A stretch of DNA of 24,305 bases from Burkholderiales bacterium UBA2647. Lineage in GTDB: Bacteria > Pseudomonadota > Gammaproteobacteria > Burkholderiales > Burkholderiaceae_E. Positions 15,992 through 23,806 of the stretch are shown here, piece by piece. The notes below the pieces were generated by a model that saw only the letters and a list, made by a program, of their open reading frames with translations, made no database searches and had not been told where the DNA came from. The first letter of the stretch is position 1, and every line of letters begins with the position of its first letter. Made by a program: the position numbers and the translations under genes. The stretch covers positions 9,433-33,737 of the forward strand of contig DENJ01000074.1 in the NCBI GenBank assembly GCA_002359635.1, written 5' to 3'.

Positions 15992-17533
15992 ATGAGTGAT
16001 CGTTTAATTATTTTTGACACAACTTTGCGCGACGGCGAGCAAAGTCCTGGCGCCTCCATGACGCGTGACGAGAAATTGCGCATTGCCAAACAGCTTGAAC
16101 GCCTGAAGGTTGATGTGATTGAGGCAGGCTTTGCCGCCTCATCCAATGGTGACTTTGATGCTGTCAGGGCCATTGCACAGCATGTGAAAGATTCCGTGGT
16201 TTGTTCGCTCGCGAGGGCCAACGACCGAGATATCGCCAGGGCTGCCGAAGCGCTTGAACCGGCCCGTGCCAAGCGCATTCACACCTTCATTGCTACCAGT
16301 GCCTTGCACATGGAAAAAAAGTTGCGGCTAAGTCCGGATCAGGTGTACGAGCAGGCACGCCTGGCCGTTCGTTTTGCCCGCAAGTTCACCGATGACGTTG
16401 AGTTCTCGCCGGAAGATGGGAGCCGTTCCGATCCGGATTTTCTTTGTCGGGTGCTGGAAGCCGTGATCGATGAAGGCGCGCGAACCATCAATATTCCCGA
16501 TACCGTGGGATATGCGGTACCTGAGCTCTTTGCCGAGATGATTATCGATTTGCGACGTCGAGTGCCGAATTCAGACAAGGCTATTTGGTCGGTACATTGT
16601 CACAATGATTTGGGTATGGCGGTTGCCAATTCCTTAGCGGCCGTCAGGCAGGCGGGGGCACGCCAAATCGAGTGCACGATCAACGGGCTTGGCGAACGTG
16701 CAGGCAATACCTCGCTTGAGGAGGTTGTGATGGCGATCAAGACCCGGCGCGATTATTTCGATTTGAGTCTTGGTATCGACACAAGCCAGATCGTGCCCAC
16801 AAGCAAGCTGGTTTCCGGGATCACAGGCTTTCCGGTACAACCCAATAAAGCCGTGGTCGGTGCTAATGCCTTCGCACACGCCTCCGGTATTCACCAGGAT
16901 GGCGTGCTTAAGGCACGTGACACCTATGAAATCATGCGGGCCGAGGATGTGGGCTGGACAACCAACCGTATCGTGCTTGGTAAGTTGTCGGGTCGGACAG
17001 CCTTTAAGCAGCGTCTCCAAGAACTTGGCATCGAGATGGAAAGCGATCAGGACGTTAATGCCGCGTTTTTGCGCTTTAAAGAGCTCGCCGATCGCAAGGC
17101 GGAAATTCTTGATGAGGATATTCAAGCCCTGGTATCGGATCAGGCGATGCAGATGGCTGCCAACGACAGTTACCGGCTGCTGTCCTTATCGCAGTCCTCA
17201 AAAACGGGTGGTCGTCCCCACGGCGAGGTGGTCTTGACCGTCGATGGCCGCGAGGTCCGTAGCGAAGCCGACGGTAATGGCCCGGTGGACGCGGTGTTCA
17301 AGGCCATTGAGTCAGAGATTGGCTCGGGTGCGGAACTCTTGCTGTATTCGGTTAATGCCATCACGACGGGCACTGAATCTCAGGGTGAGGTGACAGTCAG
17401 GCTTTCAAGAGGCGGGCGGATTGTGAACGGTGTCGGTGCTGATCCGGACATTATTGTTGCTTCGGCCAAGGCATACATCGGCGCATTAAACAAGCTTCAA
17501 GCAAAGCAGGAACGAGTCAATCCCCAAGCTTAA
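15992..17533 (+). CDS. leuA: 2-isopropylmalate synthase LeuA
   Basis: LeuA condenses acetyl-CoA with 2-oxoisovalerate to 2-isopropylmalate, the first committed step of leucine synthesis. The TIM-barrel HMGL-like domain begins LIIFDTTLRDGEQSPGASM (5-23), giving the metal-binding Asp9 and catalytic Arg13. HCHNDLG (202-208) supplies the two metal-binding histidines and GERAGNT (234-240) completes the site. The C-terminal domain (about 390-513), with SGAELLLYSVNAITTGT, is the leucine feedback-inhibition domain. ATG 15992 gives 513 residues, the usual length; an in-frame ATG at 15956 would add 12 residues before the typical MSDRLIIFDTT start. No other leu gene is adjacent. Confidence 0.96.
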   Translation: MSDRLIIFDTTLRDGEQSPGASMTRDEKLRIAKQLERLKVDVIEAGFAASSNGDFDAVRAIAQHVKDSVVCSLARANDRDIARAAEALEPARAKRIHTFIATSALHMEKKLRLSPDQVYEQARLAVRFARKFTDDVEFSPEDGSRSDPDFLCRVLEAVIDEGARTINIPDTVGYAVPELFAEMIIDLRRRVPNSDKAIWSVHCHNDLGMAVANSLAAVRQAGARQIECTINGLGERAGNTSLEEVVMAIKTRRDYFDLSLGIDTSQIVPTSKLVSGITGFPVQPNKAVVGANAFAHASGIHQDGVLKARDTYEIMRAEDVGWTTNRIVLGKLSGRTAFKQRLQELGIEMESDQDVNAAFLRFKELADRKAEILDEDIQALVSDQAMQMAANDSYRLLSLSQSSKTGGRPHGEVVLTVDGREVRSEADGNGPVDAVFKAIESEIGSGAELLLYSVNAITTGTESQGEVTVRLSRGGRIVNGVGADPDIIVASAKAYIGALNKLQAKQERVNPQA

Positions 17534-17543
17534 CGGTCTGCGT

Positions 17544-17549
17544 TATACT
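17544..17549 (+). promoter_or_regulatory. Probable -10 element of the rpsO promoter
   Basis: TATACT matches the sigma-70 -10 consensus at five of six positions and lies just after the leuA stop. Transcription from it would begin near 17556, right before the structured leader. I see no convincing -35 hexamer at 16-18 bp. Confidence 0.45.
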
Positions 17550-17559
17550 TACGGGTTCG

Positions 17560-17620
17560 GCACGTCTTGGCCATCCCAGCTAAGGCGCAAGTTTAATCAA
17601 GGGAATCCGGGATGCCGTGC
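17560..17620 (+). ncRNA. Structured rpsO leader (candidate S15 autoregulatory element)
   Basis: In the RNA upstream of rpsO, GCAC (17560-17563) can pair with GTGC (17617-17620). After a 5-nt internal bulge, GGCCATCCC (17569-17577) can pair with GGGATGCC (17609-17616) with one bulged C. A 31-nt loop remains. S15 represses its own mRNA through leader structures in several bacteria, by different folds. The position fits such control, but no specific known S15-binding motif was identified. Confidence 0.35.
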
Positions 17621-17650
17621 GCATGCCGGCCCGCTTTTTAGGGGAACATC

Positions 17651-17920
17651 ATGGCTGTCGCAACCATCGACAAGCAGAAAATCATGGGTGATTACCAGCG
17701 CAAAGCTGGGGATACCGGATCACCCGAAGTGCAGGTGGCATTACTCACAGCTCGGATTGTCGAGTTGACTGAGCACTTCAAACAGCACAAGAAGGATTTT
17801 CATTCCAGACGCGGCTTGCTCAAAATGGTGAGCCGCCGCCGCAAGCTTTTGGATTACTTAAAGCGAACCAATTTGGCGAGCTACCGAGCACTGATCGAAC
17901 GATTGGGCTTGCGTAACTAA
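17651..17920 (+). CDS. rpsO: 30S ribosomal protein S15
   Basis: S15 is a primary 16S rRNA-binding protein of the small subunit platform and forms an inter-subunit bridge. The 89-residue length is exact for bacteria. Conserved features are GDTGSPEVQVALLTARI, LTEHFKQHKKDFHSRRGLL and MVSRRRKLLDYLKR, the rRNA-binding helices. The start is ATG 17651 with AGGGG at 17640-17644. It has its own -10 and a structured leader, and is followed by a strong terminator and pnp, the same order as in E. coli. Confidence 0.98.
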   Translation: MAVATIDKQKIMGDYQRKAGDTGSPEVQVALLTARIVELTEHFKQHKKDFHSRRGLLKMVSRRRKLLDYLKRTNLASYRALIERLGLRN

Positions 17921-17928
17921 GCCAAACC

Positions 17929-17958
17929 AAAACCCGCAAGCCAACTTGCGGGTTTTTT
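17929..17958 (+). terminator. Rho-independent terminator after rpsO
   Basis: AAAACCCGCAAG (17929-17940), a CCAA loop and CTTGCGGGTTTT (17945-17956) form a perfect 12-bp stem; the T-run continues to 17958. It starts 8 bp after the rpsO stop and precedes pnp by 60 bp. In E. coli the equivalent terminator lets some transcription read through into pnp; the same is likely here. Confidence 0.9.
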
Positions 17959-17966
17959 GTTGTGTG

Positions 17967-17992
17967 GCGAACCGCGCCGCCTGAGGATTCGC
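17967..17992 (+). promoter_or_regulatory. Stem-loop in the pnp leader
   Basis: GCGAACC (17967-17973) pairs with GG-A-TTCGC (17985-17992) with one bulged A and an 11-nt loop, 26 bp before the pnp start. In E. coli a pnp leader hairpin is cut by RNase III and mediates PNPase autoregulation. This shorter stem may be a counterpart, but it is weak evidence on its own. Confidence 0.3.
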
Positions 17993-18018
17993 GCGGGCAC
18001 TTATGAGGATGTTAAAAC

Positions 18019-20163
18019 GTGTTTGAAATTGCAAAGAAAACATTTCAGTACGGTTCAAATACCGTAACGATTGAAACCGGCGAGATCGCTCGCCAAGCTG
18101 GCGGTGCCGTGATCGTCAATGTTGACGATACCGTGGTTTTGGCAACAGTGGTAGGAGCGAAAAATGCAAAGCCAGGACAAGATTTTTTTCCGCTGACTGT
18201 TGACTATGTCGAGAAGTTTTACGCAGCAGGCCGCATTCCGGGCGGGTTCTTTAAGCGAGAAGGGCGTCCTTCCGAACGCGAAACCCTGATTTCCCGCTTG
18301 ATCGATCGGCCTATTCGGCCCTTATTTCCTGATGGTTTTTATAATGAAGTGCAAGTGGTCATCACGCTCATGTCGAGCAATCCTGAAGTGGATTCAGACA
18401 TTCCTGCGATGATTGGCGCCTCGGCAGCACTGGCTATTTCGGGAATCCCCTTTCATGGCCCGCTTGGTGCTGCACGCGTGGGTTATATCGATGGTCAGTT
18501 CGTGCTAAACCCAGCAGTCTCGACGATGCCCTCCTCAAAGCTCGACTTGGTGGTGGCTGGCACCGAGGCTGCTGTGCTCATGGTTGAATCGGAAGCGCAT
18601 GAACTCTCTGAAGAAGTGATGCTCGGTGCGGTGGTGTTTGGGCATGATCAAATGCAAACCGTAATCAATGCGATTCACGAATTGGTTGAGGCCGGTGGCA
18701 AAGCCGAATGGGAATGGCAGGCTGCAGCGCGCAATGAGGCTTTGATAGAAAAGATTAATCAGCTTGCTGAGGCTGACATGCGCGCGGCCTATCGTGTTCG
18801 CGACAAGCAAGCGCGTACGGCTCAAGTATCTGCTGTTGAGAAGTCGGTGGCGAAGGCACTTGCAGAAGATGCAGCAAGCAAGGGTGAGTCAGCGCCCGAT
18901 AGCACCGAAGTCGGCAATCTGCTTTTTGAATTGCAATCGCGGATCGTGCGCTCACAAATCCTATCGGGCGAGCCCCGCATTGATGGTCGCGATACGCGAA
19001 CCGTCCGCCCGATTGCGATCCGCACCGGTGTTTTGCCGCGCGCCCACGGTTCTGCGCTCTTCACACGGGGTGAGACCCAGGCGCTTGTGGTGGCAACGCT
19101 TGGCACCAACCGTGATGAGCAGGTGATCGATGCGATCAATGGTGAATATCGCGAACGTTTTATGCTTCATTACAATATGCCGCCTTATGCGACGGGAGAG
19201 ACCGGACGCGTTGGTAGCCCTAAACGGCGCGAGATTGGTCATGGCCGCCTGGCTAAACGAGCGCTTGTTCCCTTGTTGCCCGATGTGGCGACCTTTGGCT
19301 ATTCGATTCGTGTTGTATCGGAGATTACTGAATCAAATGGGTCATCGTCGATGGCATCGGTTTGTGGTGGCTGTCTTGCGATGATGGATGCTGGCGTCCC
19401 GATCAAGGCACACGTGGCAGGCATCGCGATGGGTTTGATCAAGGAAGGCGCGCGATTTGCGGTTCTTTCCGACATTCTCGGTGACGAGGACCATCTCGGC
19501 GATATGGATTTCAAAGTGGCCGGTACTGAGCAAGGTGTCACCGCGCTACAGATGGATATCAAGATCCAGGGGATTACCAAGGAAATCATGCAGGTCGCGC
19601 TTGCACAGGCCAAAGAAGGCCGCTTGCACATCCTGGGCAAAATGCGTGATGCGGTTTCGGGCGCAAAGACTGAGCTGTCGGATTTTGCACCGCGTATGTA
19701 CAACATGAAGATTAATCCCGAACGTATTCGCGATGTGATTGGTAAGGGCGGTGCGACGATTCGCCAGATCACCGAGGAAACGGGTACCCAAGTCGATATC
19801 CAAGATGACGGTTCAATAACGATTGCAGCAGTCGACGCTCAGGCGGCTCGGCGCGCACAGCAAATGATCGAAAATCTAACCGCCGAAGTTGAGGTTGGGA
19901 AGATTTACGAGGGGCCGGTTCTTCGCATTCTAGATTTTGGTGCCATCGTTCAAGTCATGCCTGGGCGTGATGGACTTTTGCATGTTTCACAGATTGCGCA
20001 AGAGCGCGTCAATAACGTTGGCGACTATGTGAAGGAAGGGCAGGTCGTTCGCGTGAAGGTGATCGAAGCGGACGATAAAGGGCGACTCCGCTTATCGATG
20101 AAAGCTGCTGCTGCCGACGAAGCCGCCCCGAGCGCGCCGCCAAGCGACGCGACATCTGCCTAG
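18019..20163 (+). CDS. pnp: Polyribonucleotide nucleotidyltransferase (PNPase)
   Basis: PNPase is a 3'-5' phosphorolytic exoribonuclease that degrades mRNA and can join the RNase E degradosome. The 714-residue protein has the full domain set: two RNase PH-like domains with an alpha-helical linker (about 1-550), a KH domain around NPERIRDVIGKGGATIRQI (from about 565) and an S1 domain (about 626-696, with GPVLRILDFGAIVQV and GLLHVSQIA). The catalytic acidic stretch GDEDHLGDMDFKVAGT lies at about 488-503. The start is GTG 18019 with GAGGA about 9 nt upstream. The C terminus is a short Ala/Pro/Ser tail. The next gene begins 14 bp after the stop. Confidence 0.98.
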   Translation: MFEIAKKTFQYGSNTVTIETGEIARQAGGAVIVNVDDTVVLATVVGAKNAKPGQDFFPLTVDYVEKFYAAGRIPGGFFKREGRPSERETLISRLIDRPIRPLFPDGFYNEVQVVITLMSSNPEVDSDIPAMIGASAALAISGIPFHGPLGAARVGYIDGQFVLNPAVSTMPSSKLDLVVAGTEAAVLMVESEAHELSEEVMLGAVVFGHDQMQTVINAIHELVEAGGKAEWEWQAAARNEALIEKINQLAEADMRAAYRVRDKQARTAQVSAVEKSVAKALAEDAASKGESAPDSTEVGNLLFELQSRIVRSQILSGEPRIDGRDTRTVRPIAIRTGVLPRAHGSALFTRGETQALVVATLGTNRDEQVIDAINGEYRERFMLHYNMPPYATGETGRVGSPKRREIGHGRLAKRALVPLLPDVATFGYSIRVVSEITESNGSSSMASVCGGCLAMMDAGVPIKAHVAGIAMGLIKEGARFAVLSDILGDEDHLGDMDFKVAGTEQGVTALQMDIKIQGITKEIMQVALAQAKEGRLHILGKMRDAVSGAKTELSDFAPRMYNMKINPERIRDVIGKGGATIRQITEETGTQVDIQDDGSITIAAVDAQAARRAQQMIENLTAEVEVGKIYEGPVLRILDFGAIVQVMPGRDGLLHVSQIAQERVNNVGDYVKEGQVVRVKVIEADDKGRLRLSMKAAAADEAAPSAPPSDATSA

Positions 20164-20177
20164 GCCAAGGGCTTCTC

Positions 20178-20963
20178 GTGGCTGCCGCCTTATTGCTGCG
20201 TGAAGATGGTCCGATTGCATGGATGACGTTCTCGAATATAGAGCGTCATAATGCAGTCAGCTATGAAATGTGGTGCGAAGTTCCGCAAGCTATCGCTCGA
20301 TTCGACGCTAACCCCGAGATTCGAGCCATCGTTTTGACCGGCGATGGTGAGAAGGCTTTTGTCTCGGGTGCTGATATTTCGGAGTTTGAGAAAAAGCGTG
20401 GAAGCTTAGATGCTTCAACGATTTATAACGAAGCGGTCGATGCAGCCTACGCTGCGGTGCTCGCCGCAAAAAAACCGACGCTAGCAAGGATACGAGGGAT
20501 TTGCATGGGTGGTGGACTTTATCTGGCTGCATCCTGTGATTTGCGAATTTGTAACGATAAGGCGCGGTTTGCGATGCCTGCCGCCAAGCTAGGTCTTGGC
20601 ATTCGCTATGAGAGCATTCGCAGGCTGATGGAAGTTCTACCTGCCGCCCAGGCGGCCGACATTGTTTTCACCGGCAGAGGCTTTGACGGTCAAGAGGCGC
20701 TTCGCCTTGGGTTTGTCAATCGATCAATCCCTGATGAAGATCTCGATCAAACAGTAGGTCAATATTTAGCATGGTTGGGCCAGGCTGCGCCGCTTACAGT
20801 TAAGGCCGCAAAGGCTGCAATGCGTGCATGGTCGGCGGGCGAAGCAGCAGAAGATGTTGCGGCAGTGCGCGGCATGACCGATGCCTGTTTTGCAAGTGCC
20901 GATTACCAGGAAGGGCGCAAGGCTTTTGCTGAAAAGCGAAAGCCGCAATTTCGAGGAGACTAG
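20178..20963 (+). CDS. Crotonase-superfamily protein (enoyl-CoA hydratase/isomerase-like, atypical active site)
   Basis: The 261-residue protein has the crotonase fold. FVSGADISEF (61-70) and CMGGGLYLAASCD (109-121) form the CoA-thioester oxyanion hole. The two glutamates that hydrate the double bond in classical enoyl-CoA hydratase (Glu144 and Glu164 of the rat enzyme) are not seen: by motif alignment Tyr115 and Ala135 (FAMPAAKLG) take their places. A plain hydratase is therefore doubtful; isomerase, hydrolase, decarboxylase or a binding role are alternatives. Start GTG 20178, with AAGGG upstream, 14 bp after pnp. The next gene follows its stop by 3 bp, so pnp, this gene and the oxidoreductase are probably co-transcribed. 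Confidence 0.88.
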   Translation: MAAALLLREDGPIAWMTFSNIERHNAVSYEMWCEVPQAIARFDANPEIRAIVLTGDGEKAFVSGADISEFEKKRGSLDASTIYNEAVDAAYAAVLAAKKPTLARIRGICMGGGLYLAASCDLRICNDKARFAMPAAKLGLGIRYESIRRLMEVLPAAQAADIVFTGRGFDGQEALRLGFVNRSIPDEDLDQTVGQYLAWLGQAAPLTVKAAKAAMRAWSAGEAAEDVAAVRGMTDACFASADYQEGRKAFAEKRKPQFRGD

Positions 20964-20966
20964 TGA

Positions 20967-21956
20967 ATGAAAGCATGGATGCTTGATCCGGTTGCGCAAA
21001 CCTTGAGTTTGGCCGAAAGAGCGGTGCCCGAGCCAGGTCCGCAGCAAGTCTTGGTCAAAGTAAAGGCTGCATCATTAAATCGGGGCGAGTTTCTCGTCGG
21101 GATGGGTATTGGTGGCGCGGGTGGCGCACCAAAGCCATCGGGTATGGAAGCTGCTGGTGAGGTGGTGGCTATGGGTGAACAGGTTGCACCGCACGCAAGC
21201 TGCCCAATTGCCATCGGCGATCGCGTCATGGGGCGTGCGCCCGGTGGCTTTGCAGAGTATGCCCTTATGGATGCTCAAGATGTCATGGCAGTTCCCTCGT
21301 CGATGGCATGGCTCGACGCGGCCTGTGTGCCTATTGCCTACCTGGTCGCCTATGACATGGTGATTGCAGGAGGAGAACTGCAAAAGGGGCAGCGCTGTCT
21401 TATTACCGGAGCAAGTTCGGGGGTTGGTGTGGCCTCGATACAAATTGCTCACGCTATGGGTGCTCGAGTCATCGGGACCTCAAGCTCGCAAGACAAATTA
21501 GATCGATTAAAGCGTCTTGGCCTAGACGACGCGTTGCTTAGTCGCGGACCTGACTTCGTTGGGGCCGTGCTTGAACTGAGCGGGAATAAAGGTGTTGAAC
21601 TTGTTATCAACAATGTCGGTGGCTCGGTTTTCGAGGCGTGTTTGCAGGTGCTCGCCTATCAGGGGCGACTCGCCTTAGTTGGCTTCGTCGACGGCGTGAA
21701 ACAGTCCGCGATTGACTTAGACCGGATGCATGCTCAGCGCCTTAAAATTTTTGGGGTGAGCAATAAACTGCGAAGTGCCGATCAGCGTGCACAAACAGTC
21801 AGTGGCTTTGCTAAAAACATGTTGCCTCTTTTTGCATCCGGAACGCTTAAACCGGTCATTGAAAAGGTCTTTGAATTTGAGGACTTGCCCAAAGCGCAGC
21901 AGGCGATGCAATCCAACAGCCATCTTGGGAAACTCGTCCTCAAGCTAGTGAGCTGA
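20967..21956 (+). CDS. MDR-family NAD(P)H:quinone oxidoreductase-like protein (zinc-free)
   Basis: This 329-residue protein is a medium-chain dehydrogenase/reductase. The N-terminal GroES-like domain contains VLVKVKAASLNRGEFLVG and GMEAAGEVVAMG. The Rossmann domain has LITGASSGVGVASIQIAHAMGARVIGTSSS, with a nucleotide-binding AxxGVG motif. The catalytic and structural zinc ligands of alcohol dehydrogenases are not apparent, so it fits the quinone oxidoreductase/enoyl reductase branch, which uses NADPH to reduce quinones or activated double bonds. ATG 20967 has GAGGAG at 20953-20958 and lies 3 bp after the crotonase stop. In Burkholderiales a quinone oxidoreductase gene commonly follows pnp, which supports this call. 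Its 3' end overlaps the convergent Nudix-MBL gene by 17 bp. Confidence 0.9.
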   Translation: MKAWMLDPVAQTLSLAERAVPEPGPQQVLVKVKAASLNRGEFLVGMGIGGAGGAPKPSGMEAAGEVVAMGEQVAPHASCPIAIGDRVMGRAPGGFAEYALMDAQDVMAVPSSMAWLDAACVPIAYLVAYDMVIAGGELQKGQRCLITGASSGVGVASIQIAHAMGARVIGTSSSQDKLDRLKRLGLDDALLSRGPDFVGAVLELSGNKGVELVINNVGGSVFEACLQVLAYQGRLALVGFVDGVKQSAIDLDRMHAQRLKIFGVSNKLRSADQRAQTVSGFAKNMLPLFASGTLKPVIEKVFEFEDLPKAQQAMQSNSHLGKLVLKLVS

Positions 21957-23748
21957 CCGACCAAGCTTTTCCATCGGTGAAAACCTTACCGTCTTGTTTG
22001 AGCTTGAGTAAATGCGCAAACAGTGATCGGGCAGCCAACCCGTGTAGGCTTATCGCGACATCTTGATAAGCGCCGGGTACGATTTCTTCAACCGTAAACC
22101 CCTTGTCACTGGCTTGGTCGGGGTAATCGGTGCACAGGCGCTTGAGTGATTCGAAAACCTTGCTTTCACGCAAAAGCCTGTGCCGGATGAGCTTGCGAAT
22201 TTCCTGGGCTGGCTTACCCAAAACATAACCGTGAGCGGGAAGAATGTAATTTAAATGCATACGTTCTAAGCGCTCAAGCGATGCGATATAGGCAAACATG
22301 TCGCCATCGGGTGGGTTGATCACCACGGTTGAACCATTCATGACGTGATCGCCGGATAACAGGATGCCATCTTCCTCAAGCAAAAAGCACAAGTGGTTCG
22401 AGGCATGACCAGGTGTGTGAATCACTCGAAGATGCACATCGTCGCAAATTCTTATCCGATCACCATCTTCAAGCGTTTGATCCGGGCTGAAAGCCTGATC
22501 AGCTCCGATCGACGGCCCGGAGGCTCTGCCTAAAATCGGTATGCGAACGCCTTGCGCCTCTTCGATCGCCGCCTGCAAGGCGAATGCTGCAGGCGAGTGA
22601 TCCAAGTGTGAGTGGGTGCAGAGTATGCGAGTGACCTTGTCTTTGGTAAACGACCGAAGGCGTTCGACATGCGCGGAGATGGCAGGGCCCGGGTCAATGA
22701 CGGTCCAATCTCCCTCTTGCCCAAGAAGATAAGTATTCGTTCCAGGACCGGTCATTCTCCCTGGGTTTGGCGCTGTATAACGATATAGATAGCGTAGCAA
22801 ACCAACTGGACTCTCGTGTTGCCAATCGAGTTTGTGCACCAGCTGACCATCTGGGGTCACGAGCTCAAGTTCAGCAAACTGCATATCGTCTTCGGTAAAA
22901 CGTTCGTCTTTACCCAACACGAAGCCGCCTCGCGGGCAACTTCTCCAAAGCTTACCCTGCTTGAATAAACGATCCGATTCCGATAACACATCATCGACAC
23001 ACTTGAAATGGCTTAACTGCTTTAGCGTGCGAATGGTCGGGAAGATCATATAAAAAAGCCCTTTGCCATGACGCTCGAGCGCCGCAGCAGGCTGGACCCA
23101 GCAGGGCTCAAATTGTTCATTCTCATCAGCAACTGGCACCTGTCCAATCGGTGCTCGTGCCACGAGGAAGCGGACGTCAAATCGCTTGGGTAAGTCACGA
23201 TCGGTGGTCCAGTGGGAAAAGCTGCGGACCGCGTCGATATCGGCCACCAAACCTCTGTTGCTCAAAGCTTGAGCAAAGCCCTCGATGGGGTGCCTGGAGA
23301 GACCCCCAAGTTTAGGGTCGAGGGCGTCGAAATCGAGCTTAGAGGCCTGATTAACATCCCTAGAGGCTTCATTAACAGCTCGCACAAGTAACAAGTGCAC
23401 CTCTTCCCAGGCCTCGCGCAATGCTGCTTGGGCATAGATCCGATGCAGTTGTTCTTGCTCGTCAAGTGAAAGGCCTTGCCAGTTTGCCAAGCGATCGGAG
23501 CTTAGGAGGTTCGGATCCAGATGAAGTGCTATTGCATCTGCCTCGTCAACCACCCCACCAGGAAACACGAAAGCACCTGGCGCAAAACTAGCCTTGGTTG
23601 ATCGCCGCGTCATGAGGACTTCAAGTCCTGCTTCACCGTCGCGCAAAAGCAAGACGGTTGCTGCAGGCTTTGGCGCAGCAGGTTCTCGCCAGGGCAGTAA
23701 ATGCTGAGCAGGTCGAACGCCGAAGTCCTTTTGATCGTCTCGTTTCAT
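21940..23748 (-). CDS. Nudix-like domain fused to metallo-beta-lactamase-fold hydrolase
   Basis: This 602-residue protein joins two hydrolase domains. Residues about 28-240 look Nudix-like: AATVLLLRDGEAGLEVLMTR, then FPGGVVDE (62-69) and, after an insert of about 40 residues, LREAWEEV (110-117). These are the two halves of a Nudix box (GG...REaxEE) split as in NUDT19-type CoA diphosphatases; the Gly after EE is replaced by His118. Residues about 325-600 are an MBL domain like LACTB2: THSHLDH (378-384), HTPGH (444-448), SGDH (465-468) and PAHG (505-508) give the full two-metal set, followed by a C-terminal winged-helix-like tail. ATG 23748 has an AGGGA site; a TTG lies one codon upstream. It is 58 bp downstream of the fadJ-like gene. 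Substrate unknown. Confidence 0.88.
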   Translation of the reverse strand: MKRDDQKDFGVRPAQHLLPWREPAAPKPAATVLLLRDGEAGLEVLMTRRSTKASFAPGAFVFPGGVVDEADAIALHLDPNLLSSDRLANWQGLSLDEQEQLHRIYAQAALREAWEEVHLLLVRAVNEASRDVNQASKLDFDALDPKLGGLSRHPIEGFAQALSNRGLVADIDAVRSFSHWTTDRDLPKRFDVRFLVARAPIGQVPVADENEQFEPCWVQPAAALERHGKGLFYMIFPTIRTLKQLSHFKCVDDVLSESDRLFKQGKLWRSCPRGGFVLGKDERFTEDDMQFAELELVTPDGQLVHKLDWQHESPVGLLRYLYRYTAPNPGRMTGPGTNTYLLGQEGDWTVIDPGPAISAHVERLRSFTKDKVTRILCTHSHLDHSPAAFALQAAIEEAQGVRIPILGRASGPSIGADQAFSPDQTLEDGDRIRICDDVHLRVIHTPGHASNHLCFLLEEDGILLSGDHVMNGSTVVINPPDGDMFAYIASLERLERMHLNYILPAHGYVLGKPAQEIRKLIRHRLLRESKVFESLKRLCTDYPDQASDKGFTVEEIVPGAYQDVAISLHGLAARSLFAHLLKLKQDGKVFTDGKAWSVSSLA

Positions 23749-23806
23749 CAATCTGTCCCTTTCGCTGCGTTCATGCCTTTCGCTTCACTTGCCCGATGCC
23801 CTGGAC

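Noticed and set aside
15775..16278. 167-codon - strand open frame across the leuA leader and 5' end
   Set aside because: It is mostly antisense to leuA, is rich in Ser/Arg/Ala as shadow frames are, and shows no known domain.
23758..23784. Direct repeat CCTTTCGCT (23758-23766 and 23776-23784) between the fadJ-like and Nudix-MBL genes
   Set aside because: Two 9-bp copies alone are likely chance and overlap the ribosome-site region; no regulator context.
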